Numbered from the stretch's first letter, positions 1 through 8,098 are shown. The stretch is 24,673 nucleotides of DNA from Bacillota bacterium (GCA_023395515.1 JAEWZB010000029.1:1-24673); one strand, 5' to 3'. Made by a program: numbers and translations. Notes: a model not told the origin generated them from the sequence alone.

Positions 1-269
1 TGTGTTCATATACTACTGATACTCCCATTGGTCTTGATTTACCACTTGTGGTTTTTCAAGTTTTTTGTATTTAAATCGTATCAGCTTTGGTTCTCCTTTT
101 GTATGTGACGTTTGGTTTGTCGCTTACATGGAAAGTTGACTTTCGCCTGATTATAAATATGATGGGCAAAATTTCAATATAAGAATTACTATATGAATAA
201 GATATCGTTTCGGGAACTGTAAAAATGCTATTTTTATCATATTAGAAACTATAATAAAATCTACTAAAA
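1..269. other. Left edge, no gene supported; possible C-terminal ORF remnant at 13-123 (-)
   Basis: No complete gene is visible. On the minus strand, 13-123 is an open 36-codon stretch that follows a TAA and ends in TAG. It contains a basic segment KGEPKLIRFKYKKLEKPQ that reads like the tail of a protein. It has no start codon and I cannot assign a family. It could be a remnant of a gene interrupted upstream, or chance. The remainder is AT-rich sequence downstream of the minus-strand gene that ends at 270. Confidence 0.2.
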
Positions 270-1178
270 TTACGTTTCCTGTATTTTTACACATATATGA
301 TAAAGATGTGTAGGTTTGCCAGAACGATTATGGGTTGTTGTCATAAATCTGATGTCAGAGTATGGGTAATCTTTATCAGCATTAATATTTGATGAAATAA
401 GCATTACTGGGTATACATGCTTTTTAGCATGGTCGCAATACTTATCCCAAAAAGAACCAAAATCTCTCACTTTCACATATGCCAAGCATACATTGAACGC
501 ATTCCCTGCTGTGTCATAAGAATATATTTTATCAAAATGAGTATCAAGATAAGAAGTATTCACGCTATCTAAATTAAGAGCTTCTATAATAGTAAACGGC
601 ATACCGTTTTTTTCAACCCAAATATCAACTTCGCCAGACGATTTTCCTGTGGCAGAACTTCCGCGACGAGTTTGATCTTTTAGCCGATATCCGTTTGTTT
701 CAAGTAAATCTGCAATAAAGTCATTACGCTCATCTTCTGTGACATTAACATAAAGCTTGCGTGATTGAAGCTTAATGCAAGCCAAGTAAAGATCACGAAT
801 AAATAAATCGGCTTGCGATTCTGTATTCTGTGTAGGTTTGAAGAAAATGTCGTTTGTAATCTTTTTTACTTTGATTGCATAAATATTTTTATCATCAATA
901 GTAAGACGCCCGAAGTTTATTTTCGGTTGCTCAGACAATAAATCGAGTGCCCGTTTGATAGGTTCATCTATCTTAAATCCAGCACTTATTCCATTAATAG
1001 AATACTTATCTGTATTTTTGCTTGCTCCTATTACAATGTAACCGTATTCATCTGTCGTGTTTGACAGAGTAGCTATAAATATGGCTAAATTTTGTGGTCT
1101 GAATTCTAACTCTCTACAAATAAGATTTTTTGAAGCCGGGTCTTCCAACAATTGTAACACTTCATTAATGTCAATCAT
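270..1178 (-). CDS. AlbA_2/Schlafen-like domain protein with a possible PD-(D/E)XK-like C-terminal domain
   Basis: This is a 302-residue protein. Residues about 18-110 look like an AlbA_2 (Schlafen-type, putative DNA-binding) domain: the LEFRPQN segment is followed by IATLSNTTDEYGYIVIGA and NGISAGF, matching the family's E-F-K, asparagine and GYIVIG positions. Residues about 145-250 resemble a restriction-endonuclease fold: NDFIADLLETNGY, then GSSATGKSSGEVDIWV, then FTIIEAL. Asp185 and Glu199 sit where a PD-(D/E)XK pair would be, but the usual Lys is Leu201, so nuclease activity is doubtful. The start codon overlaps the stop of the upstream ATPase gene by 4 bp (ATGA), so the two are almost certainly translationally coupled. 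Function as the effector or DNA-binding partner of the ATPase is inference. A non-enzymatic adaptor is the main alternative. Confidence 0.8.
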   Translation of the reverse strand: MIDINEVLQLLEDPASKNLICRELEFRPQNLAIFIATLSNTTDEYGYIVIGASKNTDKYSINGISAGFKIDEPIKRALDLLSEQPKINFGRLTIDDKNIYAIKVKKITNDIFFKPTQNTESQADLFIRDLYLACIKLQSRKLYVNVTEDERNDFIADLLETNGYRLKDQTRRGSSATGKSSGEVDIWVEKNGMPFTIIEALNLDSVNTSYLDTHFDKIYSYDTAGNAFNVCLAYVKVRDFGSFWDKYCDHAKKHVYPVMLISSNINADKDYPYSDIRFMTTTHNRSGKPTHLYHICVKIQET

Positions 1179-4100
1179 TTTTCTCTTATGCTCCTTAGGG
1201 GAATTCTGTTAACGCCAGTTAACTTTAATATTTTGCCAAATGTAATTTTTTGTGGATTGCTTTCTCCATCTTCAACCCACAATTCGCAATCCTTTTCATA
1301 ATCAAGAACATCCAACTCAGTATCATAATATAAAATTATTTGGCCATAATCAGAAGGTCGTGCAATTATATAAATTTGAGTATTATGTTTTTTTACTATA
1401 AAAATCGTTTTACTTATTTCGAAGTAATCTGAAACATCGTACTCCGGTTGTGTGTTTAAATACTCAATAATGTTCTTTTGTGAACGCGCGAGAATTTCTT
1501 TTACATAGCTAAACATTCCGAAATCGGGTTTGGAGTTATGTATAAAATCTACCCCGAGAACATTATTAGCTAATGCTCGATTTAAATCATCCTCAGTTGC
1601 AATGCCCCATTGTGCAAGAAGTTCTTTTGATATTTCCACCACTTCTTTAGGATTACTTTCAATATCTGAGCGAGACAATATTTTTTCTAATTCTTGCATT
1701 CCAGAAACACCATATTTTTTTAATATATCATTGTATTCTTCCACTTTGGACATATTTTCAGCAATATCATTATCGTTGTAAAACCAATGTAAATTAGCTA
1801 ATAATTCCTTGAAGCATTTTTTGACCGTTTCATTAGCTGAATTATCTCTAAGCCAAAGGTATGTTTTTTGAAATACTTCTTTCTCTTCGGAATTGTTCTT
1901 TCCTATACTATTTTTATTTTCCTTAATATACTTAGTAATCTTCTCGGAAATGTTATCCAAGTAGACAGTTCTATTTTTAGGCAGATTGAAATAAATGTCT
2001 TTTAATAACAACGTTTCACGCACATCATATCCGGCATATTTACACGCATCCTTAAGAATTTCTTCAATTTCGCCTGAATCAAGAGACAATTCTGCGCACT
2101 TTTTAAAATTACCATATTGATCAGGCAAAATAGCGATTCTATCAAGTAAATTTTCTTGCTCATATTTTACTAATATATGAATGAATTTTGACAACCAAAT
2201 AATTGCCTGTTGTTCATTATTTGAAAAACCAAATCGAGAAGCAGCAAAATTTTCAACGCATTCACGTGAGCCTATCTGCTTGCTTATTTTCTCTCTCCAA
2301 AATTTCAATGCTGCTTTAAGAAGCTCTTTTGAATGTTTCGAAACTTTATTCCTCTCCCAAGAATCTTTTTTAAAAAGACTTAAAAAGTCATTTTGTTCTT
2401 CGTTTTGTTCAGCTTGCAAGCAAATGATATTTTTATAAAAATCCTCTATTTTCGGATGTGAATTCTGTAATTTCTTTTCAATTTCTAAAAAGACATCTTC
2501 TAATGTAAATTTCTTTACATTAGGCAAAAATTCATATTTGATTTTTCTATCCAATAACTTGCTTTTGAAATCAAGGTCAATCATATCCGACATTGTTTTG
2601 TAGATTTCATCAATACCGCAATCAATCGAAATTGTATCTATATCACAAAATTCGCCCTGCTGATTTGGGAAAACACACGGATTCCTGCCAAGTCTATTTG
2701 TTAAAGCATTTCCATTTGCATAGAACAACGCTAATAATTCATTTAACCAGTCTGTTGCATTACCCATAACATTTTTTGATAATTCATCAATATTTTCAAA
2801 TTTTTCTACTCTTTCGATTAATTCTAATACCCCATAGTTATGGCACTCATCCCACAAGGAATTATACCAACACTCCAATTCTTCATGCTTTGTAATCATA
2901 TGGGGAATTATTTTGCTTGATAGCGACCATACCTTGCCCCTGACAGTTTCATCTACATCTTTTGGAATAAATACGCAGGGGTCGCCCCAGTCATCAAAAA
3001 GAGGTCTTTTTTCCCCACCATGTGCACAAACAAGTGGTATTTGTTTAATGTGGGATTTTAATGAATCAATCACTTCTTGCTCAAACCATTCTTTCGATAT
3101 CCAATCCTTATCGGGCTGCTCAGGAATTTTTACAATGTTGTAAATACCTTCATAACCTTTTCCCAAAAAATAGTCCAGCATCTTAATATAAAGCTGGTAA
3201 GCCTCCACTAACTTTTGCTTGTTTTCTGTTATTTGTTCATGCCCCTTATCCGTTAAATAAATTCCATTTCGAGGTTCTGTTGGATTGAACAATGAACTAT
3301 TTACTACTACAGGAAATGAAAAATCATTTGTTCCCAAGAGCGGAAAATCGCAAAATATTTTTGGTAACTGGGGAGCGAAATTTGCTATAAAATTATATTT
3401 TTCGTGTGTTTCAACTTCCACAGCAATAGATAAATCATACGTTCCCAAAACAAAAATATATCTGTCTTTCTTTTTGTCTTTTGTTGCGATTGTAATTCTT
3501 GTTACCTGGGCATTTTCGAGATCAGTTTTAATTATTTCTTCACGGCTAATTTTTTGGATATATTGGTCGCTTGTGACTGTTATTGAATTTATCTCGGGAA
3601 CAAAAGCAAATACGTAAGGTGCAGAAATAAGTAGGTTCCTCAGACCCTTCTTGGCAGTCAACACTCCAGATTCATCCAAAATATAAGTAAAGCAAGTATT
3701 AAAATTTTTCTCATTTATTATTTCGCCATTGGTCATGGTTGTGCTTTTATCCAACTGAGAGCAGCTCTCTTGCATCGCATTTATTATTGATCTTTTATCC
3801 GCACCGGAGCGGTCTAAAACAACACTAAATGAACACGGCTGTTCACCGACATCCTGCGAATATCCGGATACCCTTACTTTTTCTGAAAGCAAATGCGTAG
3901 TTAAAAATCCCGTTCCAAATTTTCCTGTAGTCCTCTTCTTTTTAGAATCCGTTATTGTGCGATCTTTAGTGGAAACTTGTTCTATAAGAAAAACAATATT
4001 TTCTGTTGAGAATAGTTTACCGTTATGTTTGAATTCAATAAATTTGTTGCCTTCGTCAAAGTTAATAATAATGTCAACCATCCCACTGGAGTTAGCAACA

Positions 4101-4255
4101 TCTTTTGCATTTTGAATAAGTTCCCAGATCCATCTGTAAGAAGTTGTATCATCATTCTTCAATTTTAATTGAGTCAACGTATCAATAATTTTATTTGCAG
4201 CTTGAGTTTCTTGGGCTCTATTTCGCAATTCTTGTATTTTTTTTGAAAACTCCAT
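1175..4255 (-). CDS. Sacsin-like GHKL (HSP90-type) ATPase, large multidomain protein
   Basis: The protein has 1026 residues from the chosen start. The N-terminus carries the Bergerat ATP-binding fold: N-box WELIQNAKD (residues 44-52, Glu45 and Asn49), second box FKHNGKLF (His-Asn-Gly, the form usual in sacsin-like members instead of Asp-X-Gly) and glycine-rich lid GKFGTGFLTTHLL (111-123). The remaining ~850 residues are soluble, helical and without a domain I recognise. I chose the ATG at 4255 because GGGGAGGA lies 5 nt upstream; an in-frame ATG at 4303 lacks such a site. Sacsin-like and MORC-like GHKL ATPases are known to occur beside restriction and other phage-defence genes, and the ATGA overlap with the AlbA_2/nuclease-like gene fits a two-gene module. 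A defence role is inference. Confidence 0.88.
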   Translation of the reverse strand: MEFSKKIQELRNRAQETQAANKIIDTLTQLKLKNDDTTSYRWIWELIQNAKDVANSSGMVDIIINFDEGNKFIEFKHNGKLFSTENIVFLIEQVSTKDRTITDSKKKRTTGKFGTGFLTTHLLSEKVRVSGYSQDVGEQPCSFSVVLDRSGADKRSIINAMQESCSQLDKSTTMTNGEIINEKNFNTCFTYILDESGVLTAKKGLRNLLISAPYVFAFVPEINSITVTSDQYIQKISREEIIKTDLENAQVTRITIATKDKKKDRYIFVLGTYDLSIAVEVETHEKYNFIANFAPQLPKIFCDFPLLGTNDFSFPVVVNSSLFNPTEPRNGIYLTDKGHEQITENKQKLVEAYQLYIKMLDYFLGKGYEGIYNIVKIPEQPDKDWISKEWFEQEVIDSLKSHIKQIPLVCAHGGEKRPLFDDWGDPCVFIPKDVDETVRGKVWSLSSKIIPHMITKHEELECWYNSLWDECHNYGVLELIERVEKFENIDELSKNVMGNATDWLNELLALFYANGNALTNRLGRNPCVFPNQQGEFCDIDTISIDCGIDEIYKTMSDMIDLDFKSKLLDRKIKYEFLPNVKKFTLEDVFLEIEKKLQNSHPKIEDFYKNIICLQAEQNEEQNDFLSLFKKDSWERNKVSKHSKELLKAALKFWREKISKQIGSRECVENFAASRFGFSNNEQQAIIWLSKFIHILVKYEQENLLDRIAILPDQYGNFKKCAELSLDSGEIEEILKDACKYAGYDVRETLLLKDIYFNLPKNRTVYLDNISEKITKYIKENKNSIGKNNSEEKEVFQKTYLWLRDNSANETVKKCFKELLANLHWFYNDNDIAENMSKVEEYNDILKKYGVSGMQELEKILSRSDIESNPKEVVEISKELLAQWGIATEDDLNRALANNVLGVDFIHNSKPDFGMFSYVKEILARSQKNIIEYLNTQPEYDVSDYFEISKTIFIVKKHNTQIYIIARPSDYGQIILYYDTELDVLDYEKDCELWVEDGESNPQKITFGKILKLTGVNRIPLRSIREK

Positions 4256-4389
4256 TTCTATCCTCCCCAAATAGCAACCCGTGCCCTTACAACTGTTTTG
4301 CATAATAGTAACGGTTTCCTCGAAGCTTAAATCTTGCTTCTCAAAAATTTATAACCTTAAAGCTCGAAACATAGGAATTGTGCCTTTAA

Positions 4390-4591
4390 TTACATAACAG
4401 TCCTATTGTGAACCTTCTCATTATTTAGCCTAATGTACGGTTCCAAATAAACATAATTGAAAGCTGCATTATTATCATTAATTATTTTTACAAATTGTAC
4501 TTTATAATTATTTCTGCATATTTAAACATGCCGCGTTTTGGTAGTATAAATCACTTTCAAGCAATTTTAAAGCAGCTTTATAAATTTTCAT
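4390..4591 (-). pseudogene. Possible short degraded gene with a HEPN-like N-terminus
   Basis: This lies in the 440-bp gap upstream of the ATPase gene. An ATG at 4591, preceded by GGAG, opens a 27-codon frame (4508-4591) reading MKIYKAALKLLESDLYYQ, similar in style to the first helix of HEPN proteins (LLE, YYQ). It stops at a TAA. Another frame then stays open to a TAA at 4390 (KVQFVKIINDNNAAFNYVYL), which suggests a frameshift. The evidence is weak, and both pieces could be chance. A candidate promoter for the ATPase operon, TTTAAA-N17-TATACT, lies inside it (minus strand, 4543-4571). Confidence 0.25.
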
Positions 4592-4699
4592 GCCAGGGTC
4601 ATGTTAGCTCCGTTTAGTTTGCCTTTTTAAAACTTATCAACCTAGCAGCTTGAACATTTATTAACAGGCAATTCCAATTTCAACTACATATTTTAAGTA

Positions 4700-5824
4700 T
4701 TAGACATCAACGTCGTTAATAATTCTTATCCCATCATTACTATAGTTTTCAACTTTCATTCCTATTGCACTATAAGTAAGACCGAATGAAATTACTCTTA
4801 ATTTAGCTTTAATTTGAGCTCTCATACAATTAATTTGAGAATCTTCGATGGAGCTAATACCTACCGGTATCGGACCCTCTTCTTTTTCACACCACGTAGA
4901 TAGTATTTCAGGTAATTCAAGATTTGGCCTGTTATAGAACCACTCCAATTTATAAACCACATCAGTATTCGTTTTGTAAAATAAACCATATTCATTACAC
5001 ATTTTTTCTCCTAATGCTCTTTTCAATGGTACATAATTAAATTTATCAAAAAAGGCACCAATTGGGGTATTAAAGCCAAACTTCATAATAGTATCGACTG
5101 GGAATAAAGATATCGGGTAAGCTATAATCAAAAGGTGAAGAATAATTAGTGCAGTTTCGTGTAAAAGTAGCACCCAATAGTGTAATACCTTTTCTGAAAC
5201 ACCCGGTACATTTGACATCTTCATTGAGGTAAGGCTCTCATGTAATAGCGGGGTATGTGCGTAACTGCATAGCTTGGAATATGCCTTTTTAATCCGTTTT
5301 TCTATATCCCAATTTATTGGATTATTATATTTTTTGCCTATGAATGATATTAAATTGGCAAAAGTTAATTTGTGTTTTCCAGTTAATAGCCATTCGTAAA
5401 ATAATTCATAAGTAGATTTTGATTCCATTTTTTGTTTCCAGTATAAGTGCATCAAGATTAGCTCTAAGGATGATCTTAGACCAGAAAAAGATGTATGCAG
5501 ACAACAATTGAGCCCTGACAAACATGCTTCACGTAATACATTTATACTCTCGTAGTAACAATAATTTTGTTGAAGGAATTGCCCTGATTGCGGAATTATT
5601 GTTGATTGCAAATCTTGAAACTCAAGTATTGATTGTAATGTCCAACATAAGTCTTGATAATCTTCTTCGATTTCGTTTTTTTCATTTGAAAGAAATTCAA
5701 TATTCTTATTTCCAAGCTCATTAAGTTCATAATGCTGATAATCCCACACTTCTTTGAGAGTAAGCTTTATATCAGCAGTATTATACAACGCGGATTTTAT
5801 TGCAATTTCTCCCAATAAATTCAC
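4700..5824 (-). CDS. Hypothetical protein with HEPN-like helical features
   Basis: I do not recognise this 374-residue protein with certainty. The middle contains FSGLRSSLELILMHLYW and, about 75 residues later, KAYSKLCSYAHTPLLHESL. Two helices with an R-S-X-L-E motif followed by a Ser/Cys-Tyr-X-His motif are typical of HEPN-like and AbiV/DUF5677-like all-alpha proteins. The strict R-X4-6-H ribonuclease motif is not evident. A hydrophobic segment near residues 220-240 (LLLHETALIILHLLIIAYPISL) could be a buried helix or a membrane helix. The start is uncertain: GTG at 5824 has no spaced ribosome site, whereas TTG at 5815 has GGGGTG 6 nt upstream. It stands alone between accessory genes. Confidence 0.7.
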   Translation of the reverse strand: MNLLGEIAIKSALYNTADIKLTLKEVWDYQHYELNELGNKNIEFLSNEKNEIEEDYQDLCWTLQSILEFQDLQSTIIPQSGQFLQQNYCYYESINVLREACLSGLNCCLHTSFSGLRSSLELILMHLYWKQKMESKSTYELFYEWLLTGKHKLTFANLISFIGKKYNNPINWDIEKRIKKAYSKLCSYAHTPLLHESLTSMKMSNVPGVSEKVLHYWVLLLHETALIILHLLIIAYPISLFPVDTIMKFGFNTPIGAFFDKFNYVPLKRALGEKMCNEYGLFYKTNTDVVYKLEWFYNRPNLELPEILSTWCEKEEGPIPVGISSIEDSQINCMRAQIKAKLRVISFGLTYSAIGMKVENYSNDGIRIINDVDV

Positions 5825-5931
5825 CCCAATTTAAATTGATGTCGCATAACACAGTATTGGCGTAAGACTATATACAGCTTCTAATTATAGACAACTACTT
5901 AACTCAGTAACTTCATTATTAACCTAACTGA

Positions 5932-6171
5932 CTATCTCGTTCTAATCCTATATTTCTGCTGTCCCGAAGAAGCCTTCTCAATCGCTTGTATAGAATCCTT
6001 TGATGTATTTACATAATTCAAGAACATTGTGCCAAGCAAAAGTCGTTCACTACGAGAAATCCGATTCCATTCATAGCCTTTGAATAAATCTCTTACAAGG
6101 AAAACTTCTCCTTAATTCAATTTCTCTGTTTCTTTAATTGCATTATTCAAAAGTTCATTCACATCCGACAT
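5932..6171 (-). pseudogene. DUF1413-like small protein gene interrupted by one ochre stop codon
   Basis: Reading through one TAA gives a coherent 79-residue protein: MSDVNELLNNAIKETEKLN, stop, GEVFLVRDLFKGYEWNRI, then SRSERLLLGTMFLNYV and ending KYRIRTR. GEVFLVRDLFKGYEW followed by SRSERLLLG is characteristic of the DUF1413 family. The TAA (6112-6114) stands where a Gln codon (CAA) would be expected, so a single C-to-T change explains it. The start has GGAGG 7 nt upstream, and the remainder of the frame is intact, so inactivation appears recent. A suppressed stop or sequencing error cannot be excluded. These small proteins are frequent in accessory DNA; their function is unknown to me. Confidence 0.75.
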
Positions 6172-6250
6172 CAAAAGACCTCCATACAATATCAATGAAA
6201 ACAACTTTGTTAATATAAATTATATCAGCCATATGAATTTATTTCCATAT

Positions 6251-6287
6251 AACAAGAGAACAAGCAAAAAACCTATGCTCTCTTGTT
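6251..6287 (-). terminator. Stem-loop after the excisionase-like pseudogene
   Basis: AACAAGAGA (6251-6259) and TCTCTTGTT (6279-6287) form a perfect 9-bp inverted repeat with a 19-nt loop, just downstream of the minus-strand pseudogene stop at 6291. The position fits a terminator, but the following U-tract is poor, so it may only be an RNA end structure. Confidence 0.4.
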
Positions 6288-6290
6288 TTC

Positions 6291-6571
6291 TCACTTTTCT
6301 TCACTGCTAAACCTGTACTTTAGCTCTTGCCGGTATTGGGCATAATGGCCGCTTAATACATACTCGATAACCCATACTTTAGGTATCCTATAAGTACTTC
6401 GGGTGTAAAAGTACTTTATATGGTTCCCATGTAAAATCTTCGTGCCGTGGTTTCTCCATTGCCCCCTAACATGGCTCTGAATTCGTCCAGTGTAACGATA
6501 TCAGGATACGGCTCAAAAAGCTGCCCATAATATTCTTGATTTTCACAGTCATCAACTCCTGAAAATATTTG
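6291..6571 (-). pseudogene. Excisionase-like (HTH_17-type) DNA-binding protein gene, frameshifted
   Basis: Two frames join into one helix-turn-helix protein. The first reads YGQLFEPYPDIVTLDEFRAM, then LGGNGETTARRFYMGTI. The second reads IKYFYTRSTYRIPKVWVIEYVLSGHYAQ and ends at the TGA at 6291-6293. The pattern (DIVTLDEFRAMLGG, TARRF, KYFY, YRIPKVWVIEYL) is that of short MerR/excisionase-like proteins used by integrative elements. The break is at ACCATATAAAG, where one extra TA dinucleotide would shift the frame and create the TAA. No clear start codon remains; upstream frames are disrupted as well. This is the relic of a mobile element's Xis-like gene. No recombinase gene survives nearby. Confidence 0.6.
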
Positions 6572-6846
6572 TCAGCAGTAGGATGACTATTACAATATCG
6601 GATTTTGATTACCACACGTTCAACCTTCCGACGACAGATGATCCAGATATCCCTCCAACGTCCAAAATTTATGTCAAAACCGCTCTTTGAGAAAGCCTTG
6701 GGGTGACGTGGAATTCCGGGTTTTAAGTGCCGCAAACTCCCATTATACAAGGCTTTTTAGGTCTGAGGATTCCGTTAGAGTACGTTACAATCCCAATGCT
6801 TCCGGTGAAGCTGAGGGACCAAAATGCGGCGGATAACTTACATGAT
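6572..6846. other. Degenerate sequence between the pseudogene and the tRNA fragment
   Basis: No intact gene is seen. The minus strand reads open in pieces (for example VERVVIKIRYCNSHPTADKYF and FWTLEGYLDHLSSEG) in different frames, which looks like decayed coding DNA, possibly of the same mobile element. The plus strand of 6720-6846 shows nothing I can assign. Confidence 0.3.
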
Positions 6847-6871
6847 GGTTCGACTCCGGCCATCGGCACCA
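6847..6871 (+). other. tRNA 3'-end fragment (possible attachment-site scar)
   Basis: The stretch has the arrangement of the last third of a tRNA: T-loop TTCGACT (6849-6855), 3' T-stem CCGGC (6856-6860), 3' acceptor strand CATCGGC (6861-6867) and ACCA (6868-6871). Acceptor strands of this type (pairing with GCCGATG) occur in tRNA-Leu. The expected 5' T-stem GCCGG is replaced by GATGG, and no matching 5' acceptor, D-arm or anticodon arm lies upstream, so homology starts abruptly near 6847. tRNA 3' ends are standard integrase targets, and a lone 3' end is what one arm of an att site looks like. It is followed directly by a terminator. Confidence 0.55.
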
Positions 6872-6880
6872 GAAAGAGAT

Positions 6881-6917
6881 ATGCCTTTTCCGCCAAGGGG
6901 AAGGCATGTCTTTTATT
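6881..6917 (+). terminator. Intrinsic terminator after the tRNA fragment
   Basis: ATGCCTTTTCC (6881-6891) pairs with GGGGAAGGCAT (6897-6907) over 11 bp including two G-U pairs, with loop GCCAA and a following T-rich tract. It lies 9 nt after the ACCA end, as terminators of tRNA genes do, which supports the view that the pair was moved as a unit. Confidence 0.65.
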
Positions 6918-6992
6918 TGTGCGCTTCGGAGGAAGCCGGTAAATTCCTTCGAAGGAATATGTGAATTATGAGGGATAGACTCTATAAATTTC

Positions 6993-7041
6993 TTTACACA
7001 ACCACAACAATATGACATAATGACCATATCGTGACATGTCA
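6993..7041 (+). promoter_or_regulatory. Promoter and likely autoregulatory operator of the XRE regulator gene
   Basis: TTTACA (6993-6998), a 17-bp spacer and CATAAT (7016-7021) form a plausible sigma-A promoter. A perfect 10-bp palindrome TGACATGTCA (7032-7041) lies about where transcription would start, and a matching half-site TGACAT (7013-7018) overlaps the -10. Paired sites at a promoter are typical of self-repressing HTH_XRE proteins. Binding is inferred. Confidence 0.5.
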
Positions 7042-7069
7042 TTAAATGGAGTGGCAAGGAGAAGAAAAT

Positions 7070-7849
7070 ATGGGACAAAAATCAGTTAAGGGCAGCTCAG
7101 CGCTTGCCAAATCCATAAAACTTAGACGGAATGAGCTAAATCTCACCATTGAAGAGGCTGCCTCAAGAGCAGGGGTTGGAACAAAAACATGGAGTCGTTA
7201 CGAATCCGGAGAGTCTATACGAAAGGATAAATGCAAAGGCATATGCAAAGCATTAAACTGGCATAGCCTCCCGGGGGAAGCAGACTCAAATACGGGCGAT
7301 AAATTTGATTTGAACGACTATAGAAAACACGAAGCATGGTCACCATATCTTGTGGACACATTCGGAACTCTTGCGGCCACATCATTTGTGATTGGTAGCG
7401 ATATTCTTCTTGATAATTTACGGGAGGATATAGAGGCACTTTCTTCAATGCCAAAAGGGTCGCATATTGGAGAAATAGGCACTTCTTGGCTTGAGTTATC
7501 ACTACCATCGCAATTTCTTATGCGATACGATTATGACTTCTTATATATCTTACGCCATACGGTTATTCAATTTCGATTGGAGGCGTCCGTGGGCGGTCAA
7601 TTAATAGCCCACAGCGTAATAGAAGAGTTAGCATTATATCTAATTGTGGAAGAGTCTCGATTTTTAATGGAGACTATAGAGGCCAATGATGAGTTCGGTG
7701 ATGAGGACTATGACAATTGGGATGAATGGATATTTGATATTTTCGACGACATGGATTTGATTACCTTTTTATACTCAAATATGTATTTAACTAATGATCA
7801 TACATATCACTTTGATCATTGGCTAGAAAAACAATTTTATTGTGAATAA
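7070..7849 (+). CDS. XRE-family helix-turn-helix protein
   Basis: The protein has 259 residues. Residues about 10-62 are an HTH_XRE domain: ALAKSIKLRRNELNLTIEEA, then ASRAGVGTKTWSRYESGESI, the usual sequence of this DNA-binding fold. The C-terminal ~190 residues are acidic and not recognisable; the stretch ANDEFGDEDYDNWDEWIFDIFDDMD is very rich in Asp and Glu. I chose the ATG at 7070 because AAGGAG lies 8 nt upstream; the in-frame ATG at 7046 lacks one and sits only 5 bp after the operator-like palindrome. It faces away from the tRNA fragment and has no operon partner. It is probably a regulator, perhaps of the accessory region, with the C-terminus sensing a protein or ligand. Confidence 0.8.
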   Translation: MGQKSVKGSSALAKSIKLRRNELNLTIEEAASRAGVGTKTWSRYESGESIRKDKCKGICKALNWHSLPGEADSNTGDKFDLNDYRKHEAWSPYLVDTFGTLAATSFVIGSDILLDNLREDIEALSSMPKGSHIGEIGTSWLELSLPSQFLMRYDYDFLYILRHTVIQFRLEASVGGQLIAHSVIEELALYLIVEESRFLMETIEANDEFGDEDYDNWDEWIFDIFDDMDLITFLYSNMYLTNDHTYHFDHWLEKQFYCE

Positions 7850-8098
7850 TAATCCCAACAGAGTCCCTCATACTGATTGAAAAGGCTTTTTCCCTCTTTT
7901 ATTTGGGTGCCGCTCCCGTTGATCGCTTCACCCCAAAGGGATTTAAAATCCTCGGGTGAATTAAATTCGCCCTACGGAAATTCTCCGCTGCGCTGCGAAT
8001 TTGACGCCGCAAGAATTCCTGAAATGCATGGTACTAGTACAAAAGAATATTCCGAGACAGTTACACAGTTAACTCTTTTTTAAAGGGAGGAAACACAA
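7850..8098. other. Gap before the DUF488 gene, no supported gene
   Basis: An open frame runs through 7877-8083 but has no ribosome site and an implausible composition. Its last codons (SETVTQLTLF) just before the DUF488 ribosome site could be the tail of a lost upstream gene. An imperfect inverted repeat lies near 7955-7973 (GGGTGAA / TTCGCCC), without a T-tract. Confidence 0.3.

Noticed and set aside
6466..6750. Minus-strand 94-codon frame as a gene
   Set aside because: It overlaps the excisionase-like pseudogene in another frame, has a mixed composition and no ribosome site. It was treated as decayed DNA.
6785..7078. Minus-strand 97-codon frame containing WCRWPESNHH
   Set aside because: This is what the antisense of a tRNA 3' end translates into. 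It has no ribosome site, and it overlaps the tRNA fragment, terminator and XRE promoter.
7877..8083. 68-codon plus-strand frame before the DUF488 gene
   Set aside because: No ribosome site and unlikely composition; only its last codons might be a relic of a lost gene.
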